Below, in pieces: positions 20,349 to 29,431 of a stretch of 64,000 nucleotides of DNA. The position numbers were made by a program, and so were the translations under genes. This stretch comes from Nocardia donostiensis. Lineage in GTDB: Bacteria; Actinomycetota; Actinomycetes; Mycobacteriales; Mycobacteriaceae. Position 1 is the stretch's first letter. Each line of letters opens with the position of its first letter. The DNA is taken from positions 1 to 64,000 of the forward strand of contig NZ_MUKP01000001.1 in NCBI RefSeq assembly GCF_002081715.1, given 5' to 3'. Below the pieces are notes generated by a model. The model made no database searches, was not told the DNA's origin, and worked only from the letters and a program-made list of their open reading frames with translations.

Positions 20349-21626
20349 TTATAGCGCCGCAGTTCCGGCTGTGCGCTGATGGGGCGGATAGGTGGGCAGG
20401 TCGTAGTTCTCGGTGGCCGTCATCATGCGCATCATGAGCGGTTTCAACACCGGGGTGGTCATCAGCTTGCCCATTGTTGCCGCAACGCGGATGCCCAGCC
20501 GACTGCGCGGGGTCATCACTTTCAACCCGCCCGGCGGCAGTTCCTGGGCGAGGGCGACGAATGGACGCAGGATCTCCTCGTAGCGAGCCAGCGCCCGCTG
20601 CGGGTTGCCTGGATCCGCACCGATTTCACCGGCCAGCACGTACGCCCCGACCAGCGCCATTGCCGTACCTTGGCCGGTGAGCGGCGAGCCGCAGTAGCCT
20701 GCGTCTCCGACCAGCGCGACCCGGCCGGAGACCCAGTGCGGCATATCGATGCGGGCGAGTTCGTCGAAGTAGAAATCGTCGGCCTCGGGCATGGCTGCGG
20801 TGATCGCGGACGCTGCCCAGCCGCCCCGGGCGAGCCGTTCCCGGATCAATTGCTGCTGGGCGGCGGTATCGCGGCGCAGTGCGGGGTCGGCGTCGCCGCG
20901 AATGATGACGAGAGCTTTCGACGTCGCCGGATCGGCGTCCGGGCGCATCCCGATACCGGTGCCGCCGACGAGGGCGCGCATGGTGAACCAGTGCGGTTCG
21001 ATGCCCGCGGGGGTCGGCATGGTGAAGAACGACATATAGCCGCCGAGGTAGGTGGCGAACTGTTCTTCGGGCCCGAATACCAGTCTGCGGGTTACCGAGT
21101 GCAGGCCGTCGGCGCCGATGACGATATCGAATCGTTCGGTCGTACCTGATCCGAACGTCACCGTGACACCCGTCGAATCGGCGGCGATATCGGAGATCCA
21201 TTCGCCGTACCGGTAGTCGGGAGCTGTCGCGGCAGCGTCCGAGCCGCCTGTGTGGTCGGCGATGGCGTCGAGCAGGACCTGGTTCAGATCGCCGCGGGTG
21301 ATCTCGATATCGGCGACCACGCCTTTGCCCTCGAACAATTCGGCCGGCGTGCGGTACAGCTCCTTACCGGTGTCGTCGACCTGAATGATGCCGCGCTCGT
21401 CGATGCGGTGGGCTTCGATACCCGGCATCAATCCCATGCGTTCGGCGACCTCGCGGCTCGGTCCGCGTAGGTCGACAGCCTGTCCGCCCGGCCGCGGCGC
21501 CTGCGCGCGTTCGACCACTGTCGGCCGGATTCCCCGACGCAGCAACTGCAGGGCCACGGCATTGCCTGCAATACCGCCGCCGGAGATCAGGATCCGCGGG
21601 GCTGCAGGGTTGGGTTCGTTGCGCAT
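20349..21626 (-). CDS. FAD-dependent monooxygenase (PheA/TfdB-like)
   Basis: A 425-residue flavoprotein aromatic hydroxylase-type enzyme. It has the N-terminal GGGIAGN dinucleotide-binding motif, the family DG-type block FDIVIGADGLHSVTRR, and the GD motif VALVGDAGYCGSPLTGQGT that contacts the FAD ribityl chain. The frame is open far upstream, but ATG 21626 with GAGGAAGAG behind it gives the expected start right before the Rossmann strand (MRNEPNPAAPRILISGG). The substrate is unknown; relatives hydroxylate aromatics or inactivate antibiotics. It is divergent from a TetR gene across an interval with AGACA/TGTCT palindromes, so it is probably the repressor's target. Confidence 0.87.
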   Translation of the reverse strand: MRNEPNPAAPRILISGGGIAGNAVALQLLRRGIRPTVVERAQAPRPGGQAVDLRGPSREVAERMGLMPGIEAHRIDERGIIQVDDTGKELYRTPAELFEGKGVVADIEITRGDLNQVLLDAIADHTGGSDAAATAPDYRYGEWISDIAADSTGVTVTFGSGTTERFDIVIGADGLHSVTRRLVFGPEEQFATYLGGYMSFFTMPTPAGIEPHWFTMRALVGGTGIGMRPDADPATSKALVIIRGDADPALRRDTAAQQQLIRERLARGGWAASAITAAMPEADDFYFDELARIDMPHWVSGRVALVGDAGYCGSPLTGQGTAMALVGAYVLAGEIGADPGNPQRALARYEEILRPFVALAQELPPGGLKVMTPRSRLGIRVAATMGKLMTTPVLKPLMMRMMTATENYDLPTYPPHQRTAGTAAL

Positions 21627-21670
21627 CGGCTCTTCCTCACGTCGGTGAGCGCCCAACTCGAACGCTCGTA

Positions 21671-21724
21671 TAAGACAAATGTCTAACACAGATTTGCACG
21701 CATGTCTAATACGCTTGTGTAAGA
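21671..21724. promoter_or_regulatory. Divergent operator region between the monooxygenase and TetR genes
   Basis: An inverted repeat TAAGACAAATGTCTAA (21671-21686) and a second pair, TGTCTAA (21703-21709) with TAAGAC (21720-21725), lie in the 105-base divergent promoter region. The AGACA/TGTCT cores are what a TetR dimer would recognise, and the adjacent TetR gene is the obvious candidate. Confidence 0.55.
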
Positions 21725-21731
21725 CGAGGCT

Positions 21732-22319
21732 ATGATGGGCCGCATGGGTAACAAGGAAGATCTGCTTGCGGCTGCGCGGAGCTGCATCTATGAGCGGGGT
21801 TTCGCCGCGACGACGGCACGGGACATCGCAACGAAGGCGGGCGTGAGCCTGGCCGCGATCGGATACCACTTCGGCTCCAAAGACCGGCTGCTGACCGAGG
21901 CCTTCACCGAGGAAACCGGCAGGGAGATCGGAGACGCCCTGGATGAGCGGATCACGGCAGCAGGCAAAGGGCGCTCACCTGCCGCTGCATTCCCCTTGGT
22001 GTGGGAGGGCATCGCCGAGTTGTTCGAGCGCAACCGGGAGGTGCTGGTGGCCAGTCTGGAAAATCTGGTCCGGATCCAGCGGACGCCGAGTGAGCAAACG
22101 AGGATGGGGGAGATGGCCGTGTTGGCTGTTTCCGATATTGCGGCGGAGGTTGCTCAGGCGCATCCGGAGTTGGGCGAAACGCAGGCGAAAGCTGTCGCCT
22201 GGTTGTACTTCACGCTGTTGAACGGCTTGGTTCTGCAGTGGATGGGCGACCCTGAAGGTGATCTGCCCAGCGGTGAAGAGCTGGCGATTGCGATCGCGGC
22301 GCTCGCACCGCATGGCTGA
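21732..22319 (+). CDS. TetR-family transcriptional regulator
   Basis: A 195-residue repressor. The N-terminal helix-turn-helix reads LLAAARSCIYERGFAATTARDI, AGVSLAAIGYHFGSKDRLLTEAF, the canonical TetR pattern; the C-terminal ligand domain is unclassified. ATG codons at 21732, 21735 and 21744 are all possible starts. It is divergent from the flavin monooxygenase and probably represses it and itself through the palindromes in between. Confidence 0.88.
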   Translation: MMGRMGNKEDLLAAARSCIYERGFAATTARDIATKAGVSLAAIGYHFGSKDRLLTEAFTEETGREIGDALDERITAAGKGRSPAAAFPLVWEGIAELFERNREVLVASLENLVRIQRTPSEQTRMGEMAVLAVSDIAAEVAQAHPELGETQAKAVAWLYFTLLNGLVLQWMGDPEGDLPSGEELAIAIAALAPHG

Positions 22320-22407
22320 AAGCGATTCTGGCGGCGGGGTTCGATGTCGGGTGGCAGGGGCGATCTGGTGCCACGCGCATGGGGAGTTCGGCCTCGTAGC
22401 CACTTGT

Positions 22408-22429
22408 AGACAAAATATTGTTTTTGTCT
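22408..22429 (+). promoter_or_regulatory. Inverted-repeat operator upstream of the P450 gene
   Basis: AGACAAAA (22408-22415) and TTTTGTCT (22422-22429) form an 8-bp inverted repeat. It directly precedes TTAACT (22429-22434), a -10-like hexamer seven bases before the P450 ATG, so a bound repressor would block a leaderless transcript. The likely ligand is the TetR protein encoded at the end of the same operon. Confidence 0.55.
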
Positions 22430-22441
22430 TAACTTCGGGAC

Positions 22442-23665
22442 ATGTATGCGGATGAGTATCAGGGGCGGGTGCGGTTCGAGCTGCGCTCGGAGGAGACGTG
22501 GCGCGATCCGTGGTCGATGTATGCCGCGCTGCGGGAACAGGACCCGGTGCATCATGTGGTGCCGCGTGACCGGCCGGACCGCGACTACTGGGTACTCACT
22601 CGGCACGAGCAGGTATTCGCGGCGGCGCGTGACAGCGGCACGTATTCCTCGCGCGATGGGCTGACCGTCGAATACGGCGAACTCGAGCAGATCGGGTTGA
22701 CCGCGAATCCGCCACTGGTGATGCAGGATCCGCCGGAGCACACCGATTTCCGCAAACTCGTCGCACGCGGCTTCACGCCTCGCCAGGTCGAAGAGGTGGA
22801 ACCGGTGGTTCGCCGGTTCGTGCGCGAGCGACTGGACCGGCTGGCCGAACGAGGCGGTGGCGATATCGTCGAGGAACTGTTCAAACCGCTGCCGACGATG
22901 GTTGTCGCCTATTACCTCGGTGTTCCCGAGGCAGATCGGTCCAGATTCGACGGCTGGACCGACGCGGTCGTCGCGGCAAGCACCCAGCGCTCCGCCGCCG
23001 CACAGCAGGCATCGATGCAGATGCTCGGTTACTTCGCCGAACTCATCGAACAGCGGCGCACCGACCCTGGCGACGACACCGTCTCCCTGCTGGTTCAGGC
23101 TGGTGTGGCGGCCGACGACTCGGATGTCAACGGTCTGGTGCAGATCCTCGCCTACACCTGGACCATGGTCTCCGGCGGCAACGACACCACCACGGGTCTG
23201 CTCGGTGGCGCCGTGCAGCTACTACAGCAACATCCCGACCAGCGCGCCGCCCTTGCCGAGGACCCGAACCGCATCCGGGTCGCGGTGGAGGAGCTCGCGC
23301 GGCTCACCTCGCCGGTCCAGGGTTTGGCCCGCACCACCACCCGCGAGGTGGAACTCGCCGGGGTTACGATCCCCGCGGGACGTAAAGTGCTGCTGGTGTA
23401 CGGTTCGGCGAATCGCGACGAACGAGTGTTCGGCGCAGACGCGGCGGAGCTGGATATCGACCGCAACCCGCAGCGCATCCTCACCTTCGGGCACGGACCG
23501 CATCACTGTCTCGGCGCGGCCGCAGCTCGTATGCAGGCACGGGTGGCATTGGAGGAACTGCTGGTGCGGTTCCCTGAGTACCAGGTGGATTGCGATGCCG
23601 TGCGGTATGCGCCCGGTCCCTATGTGCGCAGGCCGACGAGCGTGCCGTTCCGGTGTGCCGCATGA
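22442..23665 (+). CDS. Cytochrome P450
   Basis: A soluble 407-residue bacterial P450. The I-helix oxygen-activation motif is VSGGNDTTTG, the K-helix ExxR is EELARLT, and the haem-binding loop is FGHGPHHCLGAA with the thiolate ligand C356. QDPPEHTDFRKLVARGFTPR is the conserved C-helix haem-propionate contact. The ATG lies seven bases after a possible -10, suggesting leaderless translation. No ferredoxin or reductase is encoded nearby, so redox partners must come from elsewhere. The substrate is unknown. The stop overlaps the next TetR gene by four bases. Confidence 0.93.
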   Translation: MYADEYQGRVRFELRSEETWRDPWSMYAALREQDPVHHVVPRDRPDRDYWVLTRHEQVFAAARDSGTYSSRDGLTVEYGELEQIGLTANPPLVMQDPPEHTDFRKLVARGFTPRQVEEVEPVVRRFVRERLDRLAERGGGDIVEELFKPLPTMVVAYYLGVPEADRSRFDGWTDAVVAASTQRSAAAQQASMQMLGYFAELIEQRRTDPGDDTVSLLVQAGVAADDSDVNGLVQILAYTWTMVSGGNDTTTGLLGGAVQLLQQHPDQRAALAEDPNRIRVAVEELARLTSPVQGLARTTTREVELAGVTIPAGRKVLLVYGSANRDERVFGADAAELDIDRNPQRILTFGHGPHHCLGAAAARMQARVALEELLVRFPEYQVDCDAVRYAPGPYVRRPTSVPFRCAA

Positions 23666-24249
23666 GCACCGGCTGGCTGGCCGAAAGCCGGGCCGAACTG
23701 GCAAGCGAACGCATTCTCGACGCCGTGCGCGCCCTGTTCCTCGACAAGGGCGTGACCACTGTCGGGATGGCCGAGGTAGCCGAGGCCGCGGGCTGTTCGC
23801 GTGCCACGCTCTACCGTTACTTCGATAACCGCGAAGCCCTGTATGTCGCCTTCGCCGGACGCGAAGCCCGGCAATTGATCGAGCGGGTCTGGCGCGACTA
23901 CCCGCTCGACGGCCCCGACCTCGCCGATCAGCTGCTCGACGGTATGGCGGCCACGCTGGCCGAAGCCCGCAAAACCCCGCACCTTGCGGTGTGGTTCGAG
24001 CCCGCAAACGCTGGTATCGTCGCTCAACTGTCGAATTCGTCCGCTGTGATCGACAGTTTGGTCACCGCCTTCGTTGCCCACTTCCGCCCCGACCTGCACC
24101 CCGCCGCCGCCGAACGTCTCGGCCGCTGGGCGGTCCGCGTCATGGTTTCCCTGCTGACCCTGCCGCCCGCGGGCGAAGACGAAGAACGCGCCCTTCTACG
24201 CAATTTCCTGCTTCCATTCCTGCTGGACGACACCATCGTCATCACGTGA
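23662..24249 (+). CDS. TetR-family regulator coupled to the P450
   Basis: A 195-residue TetR protein whose ATG overlaps the P450 stop (ATGA). The DNA-binding part is ERILDAVRALFLDKGVTTVGMAEVAEAAGCSRATLYRYFDN split over helices 1-4; the C-terminal half is a ligand-binding domain of unknown specificity. Co-translation with the P450 and the inverted repeat over the P450 promoter suggest feedback repression relieved by the P450 substrate. It is not closely similar to the TetR at 21732 beyond the HTH. Confidence 0.9.
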   Translation: MSTGWLAESRAELASERILDAVRALFLDKGVTTVGMAEVAEAAGCSRATLYRYFDNREALYVAFAGREARQLIERVWRDYPLDGPDLADQLLDGMAATLAEARKTPHLAVWFEPANAGIVAQLSNSSAVIDSLVTAFVAHFRPDLHPAAAERLGRWAVRVMVSLLTLPPAGEDEERALLRNFLLPFLLDDTIVIT

Positions 24250-24447
24250 CGGGATCTGCCGCAGTGTGTCGGCAGGGATAATCCCCACGGCGGCAGACGC
24301 TCCGCAGCAGCCGTACGGTCCGTTGCACGTGGGGGCCTGCTGGCTCAGAAGGACTGAGACAACGGTAGCGCAAGTGGTTCCGGTAAGGCGCTCGGACAGT
24401 TCCTCGGACGGCTACTGTTCGGTGGCCGTAGTCAGCTGCGGCCCGGA

Positions 24448-24486
24448 TAAGAAGAAGAGCTCCTGACCAGCTTTCTGATCAGGAGC
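24448..24486 (-). terminator. Terminator of the tRNA-Pro transcript
   Basis: On the minus strand, 25 bases beyond the tRNA, GCTCCTGATCAG pairs with CTGGTCAGGAGC (24459-24486, one G-U pair, AAAG loop) and is followed by a pyrimidine run TCTTCTTCTT. In the other direction it has CCCTTTT, so it may also end the TetR transcript. Confidence 0.85.
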
Positions 24487-24511
24487 CCTTTTCGTGTCTC
24501 AACCACACGAG

Positions 24512-24585
<74 letters not shown>

Positions 24586-24665
24586 TGAAGCGAACCTCAG
24601 GTAGCTTACATCAGGGGTGGCTCGGACGTTAAACCGGCAGGTCAAACGCTCTTTTCGGGCCCAGT

Positions 24666-25628
24666 TCAGCGGGCGACGGCCTCCGAAGGGTTGACGCCGT
24701 GGCCACTATCGGAGCTCGGGCGCTTCGGCGGAGCCGCAACCAAGGTCAGCAGCGTCGCTTCGGGGCGGCAGCAGAACCGGTACGGTGCCCACGGGGAGGT
24801 GCCGAGGCCAGCCGAAACATGCAGCTGGGTGTGCTCGCCCCATTGGGAGGGGCCTTTTACCCGGGAGCGGTCGATATCACAGTTGGTGACCAACGCGCCG
24901 TAGCCGGGCAGGCACAGCTGGCCGCCGTGGGTGTGGCCGGCCAGCACCAGGTCGTAACCGTCCTCGGCGAAGCGGTCCAGGACCCGGGGCTCAGGGGAGT
25001 GAGTGAGGCCGATCCGCAGATCGGCGAGCGGGTTGGGCGCACCCGCGACGGTGTCGTAGCGATCCCGCTGCAGATGCGGATCGTCGACGCCCGCACTGGC
25101 GATACGGATTCCGCTCACCTCGATATCGCGGCGCACATGGGTGAGGTCGAGCCAGCCGCGTTCGGTGAACGCCGCGCGCAGATCCTTCCAGGGCAAGGGC
25201 GCCCCATGAGTGCGGCGGTGGTTCTTGTTGAAGTACTTCAGCGGGTTCTTGGCGACCGGCGCGAAGTAGTCGTTGCTGCCGAACACGAACAGGCCCGGCC
25301 GCGACAGCAGACCGCCGAGGGCCTGGACGACGGCGGGCACCGATTTCTGATGCGACAGGTTGTCGCCGGTGTTGATCACCAGGTCGGGTTCGAGGCGGTC
25401 GAGTTCACGCAGCCACTGCTGCTTGAGTTTCTGACCGGGCATCATGTGCAGATCGCTGAGGTGAAGCACCTTCAGCGTCGCCGAACCGGGCCGCAGCACG
25501 GGCATGGTGGTTTCGCGCAGGGTGAAGGCATTGCGTTCGATCAGCGAGGCGTAACCGACTCCGGCCGCCGCGGCTCCGGCGGCGCCGAACGCGGTTCGAC
25601 GAAGAGCGGAGGTGGAGATTACGGGCAT
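24666..25628 (-). CDS. Metallophosphoesterase (Rv3683 type)
   Basis: A calcineurin-like phosphoesterase of 320 residues. The binuclear metal motifs are visible: HLSDLHM, NTGDNLSH, GSNDY and AGHTHGGQLC. The N-terminus (SALRRTAFGAAGAAAAGVGYASLIERNAF) is a membrane anchor, so the catalytic domain is probably outside the membrane. It matches M. tuberculosis Rv3683 in sequence style and in its position next to ponA2. I prefer ATG 25628 over GTG 25649 because the alignable protein begins MPVIS. The natural substrate is unknown. Confidence 0.87.
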   Translation of the reverse strand: MPVISTSALRRTAFGAAGAAAAGVGYASLIERNAFTLRETTMPVLRPGSATLKVLHLSDLHMMPGQKLKQQWLRELDRLEPDLVINTGDNLSHQKSVPAVVQALGGLLSRPGLFVFGSNDYFAPVAKNPLKYFNKNHRRTHGAPLPWKDLRAAFTERGWLDLTHVRRDIEVSGIRIASAGVDDPHLQRDRYDTVAGAPNPLADLRIGLTHSPEPRVLDRFAEDGYDLVLAGHTHGGQLCLPGYGALVTNCDIDRSRVKGPSQWGEHTQLHVSAGLGTSPWAPYRFCCRPEATLLTLVAAPPKRPSSDSGHGVNPSEAVAR

Positions 25629-25787
25629 TTGCCCAGCATAGGTGACCACGTCCGGGAGTGCGCGGTGTGTTCACGCACAGGTTTCGGCGAGTCGGCCGAG
25701 TGGGATATAGCGCTACCCGGCTCACCGGACAGGTCGCGGCCGCGGAATGTGATGGGCGAGCGTCCACCCAACCGCTACGTTTGGCAC

Positions 25788-26252
25788 ATGTCGGAACTCA
25801 AATCCCAGTTGCGCGCGGATATGACCGCCGCGCTGAAAGCAAAGGACTCGTTGCGCCTCGCCACGCTGCGCATGCTGCTGGCCGCCATCCAGAATGCCGA
25901 GGTCGCCGGCGCGCAGGCCAAGGAACTGTCCGACGCCGAGGTGATCGCGGTGCTGGCGAAGGAGTCGAAGAAACGCAACGAGGCCGCCGAGGTCTACACC
26001 CAGGCCGGGCGCGGCGAACTGGCCGCCAACGAACACGCCGAGGCCCGCATCATCGATGAATACCTGCCTGCCCAGCTGACCGACGCCGAGGTCGCCGACC
26101 TCGCCGATACGGCCATCGCCGAGGTCGCCGAGGAAAACGGGGAGCGGCCCGGGATGCGGCAGATGGGTCAGGTCATGAAGATCGCAACCGCGCTGGCCAA
26201 GGGTAAGGCCGACGGTTCCCGTATCTCGGCTGCGGTGAAGGCACGACTGTAG
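25788..26252 (+). CDS. GatB/YqeY domain protein
   Basis: A 154-residue helical protein of the YqeY family: MSELKSQLRADMTAALKAKD, TLRMLLAAIQNAEV, ESKKRNEAAEVYTQAGR and GQVMKIATALAKGKADG. The fold is shared with the tail of GatB that contacts tRNA, but stand-alone YqeY has no firmly established role. A TACGTT hexamer six bases before ATG 25788 suggests a leaderless transcript. It is divergent from the metallophosphoesterase gene and convergent with ponA2, from which a hairpin separates it. Confidence 0.9.
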   Translation: MSELKSQLRADMTAALKAKDSLRLATLRMLLAAIQNAEVAGAQAKELSDAEVIAVLAKESKKRNEAAEVYTQAGRGELAANEHAEARIIDEYLPAQLTDAEVADLADTAIAEVAEENGERPGMRQMGQVMKIATALAKGKADGSRISAAVKARL

Positions 26253-26263
26253 TCCGGTGAAGC

Positions 26264-26299
26264 GACAACGCCAGCCGGTTGTCTCCGGCCGGCGTTGTC
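26264..26299. terminator. Hairpin between yqeY-like and ponA2 genes
   Basis: GACAACGCCAGCCGG (26264-26278) pairs with CCGGCCGGCGTTGTC (26285-26299) with a single mismatch and a 6-base loop between two convergent stops. Confidence 0.8.
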
Positions 26300-26310
26300 A
26301 GCGGCTCATC

Positions 26311-28704
26311 TCAGCGCGGGATGGGGATCGGGATCGGGATGGGCGGCAGCAGCGGCGGTAACGGCAGGCCGGGGATCCCTGGTGGCGGTGGTGCCGCAGG
26401 ACGTCCGGGTGGCGGCGGGGTCCGTACTGTCCCGTCGCTGACGTAGATCGTCACCAGTGAACCCGGGATCGCCGATCCGTTCGGCGCCGAACCGGTTACC
26501 GTGCCTTTGGGCGCCGAACCGGCCGAATCCACTGCGTTCACCTTGAAACCGGCGGAGGTCAGTGCGGTCGTCGCCTCGCCCTTCGTCATCCCGACCACAT
26601 CGGGGACCTGGGCGTTCTGCGCGCCGCGCACGTATTTTTCGTCCAGCGGGGGCAGCGCGGGCGGCGGATAGTTCGGTACGACCGGTTTGATCGCATTGAA
26701 CCAGGTACGTGCCGGTTCATTACCGCCGAAGAGTCCGCTGGCATTGCCCGCGCTGCAGTTGCGCAGCGGGAAGGAGCAGATCTCGCCGGGAGTCGGGCTG
26801 TCACCGTAGACATACACGGCGGCGGCGAGCGAGTTGGTGAACCCGACGAACGCCGAGGAGCGGTGGCTTTCGGTAGTTCCGGTCTTACCCGACATCGGCA
26901 GCTTCCAGTCGGCCGCCGCCGCCGCGGCTGCCGCGGTGCCGCCTGGCTGATCGTCTTTGCTCATCGCGTTGGCAAGGGTGTTCGCCAGACCCGGTTCGAC
27001 CACCTGCTCGCAGGCCTGCTCGGTCAACGGAACCGGCTTGCCGTAGCGGTCGATCACCTCCGCAATCGGGGAGGGCGGGCACCATTTGCCGCCCGAGGCC
27101 AGCGTGGCAGCGACATTCGACAGCTCGAGCGGGTTGATGGCGAACGGGCCGAGGGTGAACGAACCCATATTGTGTTCTTTGATCATGTCGGCGAGGCTCT
27201 GATTGTCCTGCCCCGAGCTGCCCGGTTCGTTGTAGCTGCGCATGCCGAGCCGGACCGCCATATCGACGGCTGGAGTCACGCCCACCTGCTGGATCAGCTT
27301 CACGAACGCGGTGTTGGGTGACGTCGCAAGTGCTTCGGTCACCGACATCGGCGACTTGTACCGGCCCGCGTTCTCCACGCAGTACGTTTCGGGCGGGCAG
27401 CCAGGAGCGCCGCCGTTGCCCATGCCCTTGGCGTCGAAGCGGCCGGGGACATCGAGCTGGGCGCTGATGCCCATACCCTTCTCCATCGCCGCCGCAGTGG
27501 TGAACAGCTTGAATACCGAGCCCGCGCCGTCGCCGACCATCGAATACGGCTGTGGCAGCAGGGTTTCATTGGCCTCGCGGTTCAAGCCATAGGTGCGGCT
27601 GCTGGCCATCGCCAGCAGCGGATGTTTGTCCTGTCCCGGCCCGATCACCGACATGACCTCGGCGATATTCTCCAGATTCGGGTCCGCGGCCTCGGTGACC
27701 GCGCGTTTCACCGAATCCTGCAGCGCCGGGTCGAGGGTGGTCTTGATCAGATAACCGCCCTTGTCGATCTGCTCCTTGCTGATCCCGGCTTCGGCCAGAT
27801 ACTGCAGTGCGTAATCACAGAAGAAACCCCGGTCACCCGCCGCGATGCAACCGCGCGGCAGGCCCTCCGGTTCGGGGAGTACACCCAGCGGTTGCTCTTT
27901 GGCCGCGCGGAATTCGTCGGCCCGGCTCGGAATGTTCTGGATCATCGTGTCGAGCACGACGTTGCGGCGGGCAAGTACCCCGTCGGGATTGGTATACGGG
28001 TTGAGCTTCGAGCTGCTCTGCACCATCCCGGCCAGCATCGCCGACTGGGCTACGTTCAGGTCTTTGGCGTCGATCCCGAAATAGGTCTGCGCTGCGTCCT
28101 GGATGCCGTACGAGGAGTTGCCGAACGGAACCAGGTTCAGATACCTGGTCAGGATCTCGTCCTTGCTCAGTTCCTTGTCCAGGGTGAGCGCCATCCGGAT
28201 CTCGCGGATCTTGCGGGCCGGGGTGGTCTCGGTGGCGGCGCGCCGCTCGGCGTCGGTTTTGGCGGCCACCAGTAGCAGATAGTTCTTCACGTACTGCTGG
28301 TCGATGGTCGAGGCACCCTGCTGGACCTCACCGCTGGAGGTGTTGGTCAGGAATGCGCGCAGCGTGCCCTGCCAGTCGACCCCGTCGTGGTCGGCGAAGC
28401 GGCGGTCCTCGATCGAGACGATGGCCAGCTTCATATCGTTGGAGATCTGATCGCTCGGCACCTCGAAACGCCGCTGCTCGTACAGCCAGGCGATCGGGTT
28501 CCCTGCGGCATCGACCATGGTGGACACCGCGGGCACAGTGCCCTCGACCAGTTCGGCGGACACGTTGTCGACGGCGTCCGCCGCACGGTTGGACACGAAA
28601 CCGAAGCCGCCTGCCAACGGGAACAACAGCCCGGCGACGAGCACCGCGGCGAGCGCGCAGCTGCCGGCCAGCTTCGCGAGCGAATGTGTGATCGGCACGG
28701 CCAC
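26311..28704 (-). CDS. ponA2: Bifunctional penicillin-binding protein with PASTA domain
   Basis: A class A PBP of 797 residues that polymerises and cross-links peptidoglycan outside the membrane. One transmembrane helix (residues 10-33) is followed by the GT51 glycosyltransferase with catalytic E99 in SIEDRRFADHDGVDW and GASTIDQQYVKN. The transpeptidase has SVFK (nucleophile), SPN and KTGTT. A single PASTA domain (QVPDVVGMTKGEATTALTSAG) and a Pro/Ile-rich tail end the protein. GTG 28704 is the start. The domain order and the neighbours whiB4 and the Rv3683-type phosphoesterase match mycobacterial ponA2, needed there for stress survival. Confidence 0.95.
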   Translation of the reverse strand: MAVPITHSLAKLAGSCALAAVLVAGLLFPLAGGFGFVSNRAADAVDNVSAELVEGTVPAVSTMVDAAGNPIAWLYEQRRFEVPSDQISNDMKLAIVSIEDRRFADHDGVDWQGTLRAFLTNTSSGEVQQGASTIDQQYVKNYLLLVAAKTDAERRAATETTPARKIREIRMALTLDKELSKDEILTRYLNLVPFGNSSYGIQDAAQTYFGIDAKDLNVAQSAMLAGMVQSSSKLNPYTNPDGVLARRNVVLDTMIQNIPSRADEFRAAKEQPLGVLPEPEGLPRGCIAAGDRGFFCDYALQYLAEAGISKEQIDKGGYLIKTTLDPALQDSVKRAVTEAADPNLENIAEVMSVIGPGQDKHPLLAMASSRTYGLNREANETLLPQPYSMVGDGAGSVFKLFTTAAAMEKGMGISAQLDVPGRFDAKGMGNGGAPGCPPETYCVENAGRYKSPMSVTEALATSPNTAFVKLIQQVGVTPAVDMAVRLGMRSYNEPGSSGQDNQSLADMIKEHNMGSFTLGPFAINPLELSNVAATLASGGKWCPPSPIAEVIDRYGKPVPLTEQACEQVVEPGLANTLANAMSKDDQPGGTAAAAAAAADWKLPMSGKTGTTESHRSSAFVGFTNSLAAAVYVYGDSPTPGEICSFPLRNCSAGNASGLFGGNEPARTWFNAIKPVVPNYPPPALPPLDEKYVRGAQNAQVPDVVGMTKGEATTALTSAGFKVNAVDSAGSAPKGTVTGSAPNGSAIPGSLVTIYVSDGTVRTPPPPGRPAAPPPPGIPGLPLPPLLPPIPIPIPIPR

Positions 28705-28953
28705 AGCCTACGGGGTTGGCTCGTTCGGCCCTGCGGGTGTGTGGCCCGGTCGTGTCGTTGCCTCCTGCCGCTGCCCGGACCCGGTATGCCGCAGCGGGAA
28801 CCGGTCATCGATCCGGTGGCGCGATGCTTGTTTTCTCCGTAGCCGGGGGCCGCGTGTCGCAGAACCGGGGCACGGCGTGTCGCGTGGTCACAGGCACGGA
28901 CGTACCAAAAAGTCATCATTCGGTCTTGCGCTGGCGCCATACCTTTACCTAAA

Positions 28954-28981
28954 TTGAGACCCAGTGTGATAGAGCTAACAC
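28954..28981 (+). promoter_or_regulatory. whiB4 promoter with symmetrical GTG-TA-TA-CAC site
   Basis: TTGAGA (28954-28959) and TAACAC (28976-28981) are 16 bases apart. The symmetrical sequence GTGATAGAGCTAACAC (28966-28981, GTGnTAnnnnTAnCAC) overlaps the -10. This resembles a Crp/Fnr-family site, and a crp gene lies 5 kb away. The rest of the 384-base gap 28705-29088 shows no gene. Confidence 0.5.
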
Positions 28982-29088
28982 TCAAAGTGGAATGTGGTGC
29001 ACTTCGCAGCGGGGTTCTGGTTGCTGCGGGTGGCACGCGATTCCGGAGCGCCGTTCACCGGTGTTCGGACTGCAAAGGGGCACACCAA

Positions 29089-29412
29089 ATGCACATGACA
29101 TCCCCCATCGCTCGATTGGACGTAGAGCAGGCCGAAGCGAGGATCGCCTGGGTATCACAGGCGCGATGCAAGGAAGTGGATCCCGATCAGCTGTTCGTTC
29201 GTGGCGCGGCGCAGCGCAAGGCGGCGACGATTTGCCGGCATTGCCCGGTGCTCATGCAGTGCGGGGCCGACGCCCTCGACAACCGGGTGGAGTTCGGTGT
29301 GTGGGGTGGGATGACCGAGCGGCAGCGGCGCGCACTGCTCAAACAACACCCGGAAGTGACCTCATGGGCCGATTTCTTCCAGGCCCAGCGTCGGCACCAG
29401 GTGGCCATGTGA
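29089..29412 (+). CDS. whiB4: WhiB4-type iron-sulfur regulator
   Basis: A 107-residue WhiB protein. Four cysteines for a [4Fe-4S] cluster are present, one in SQARCKEVD and three in CRHCPVLMQC, followed by the GVWGG turn (EFGVWGGMTERQRRALL) and a basic C-terminus for DNA contact. EARIAWVS and VRGAAQRKAA identify the WhiB4 branch. I chose ATG 29089 with AAGGGG upstream; the frame is open to 28954 and ATG 29095 is also possible. In mycobacteria WhiB4 is a redox sensor that restrains antioxidant genes. It is divergent from ponA2 and convergent with the ArsA-like pair. Confidence 0.93.
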   Translation: MHMTSPIARLDVEQAEARIAWVSQARCKEVDPDQLFVRGAAQRKAATICRHCPVLMQCGADALDNRVEFGVWGGMTERQRRALLKQHPEVTSWADFFQAQRRHQVAM

Positions 29413-29431
29413 CCAACGACCGCGGCGGTGT

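Noticed and set aside
24250..24447. Plus-strand small RNA ending at the hairpin before tRNA-Pro
   Set aside because: The U-rich side and the tRNA orientation fit a minus-strand terminator better, and no clear plus-strand promoter was found.
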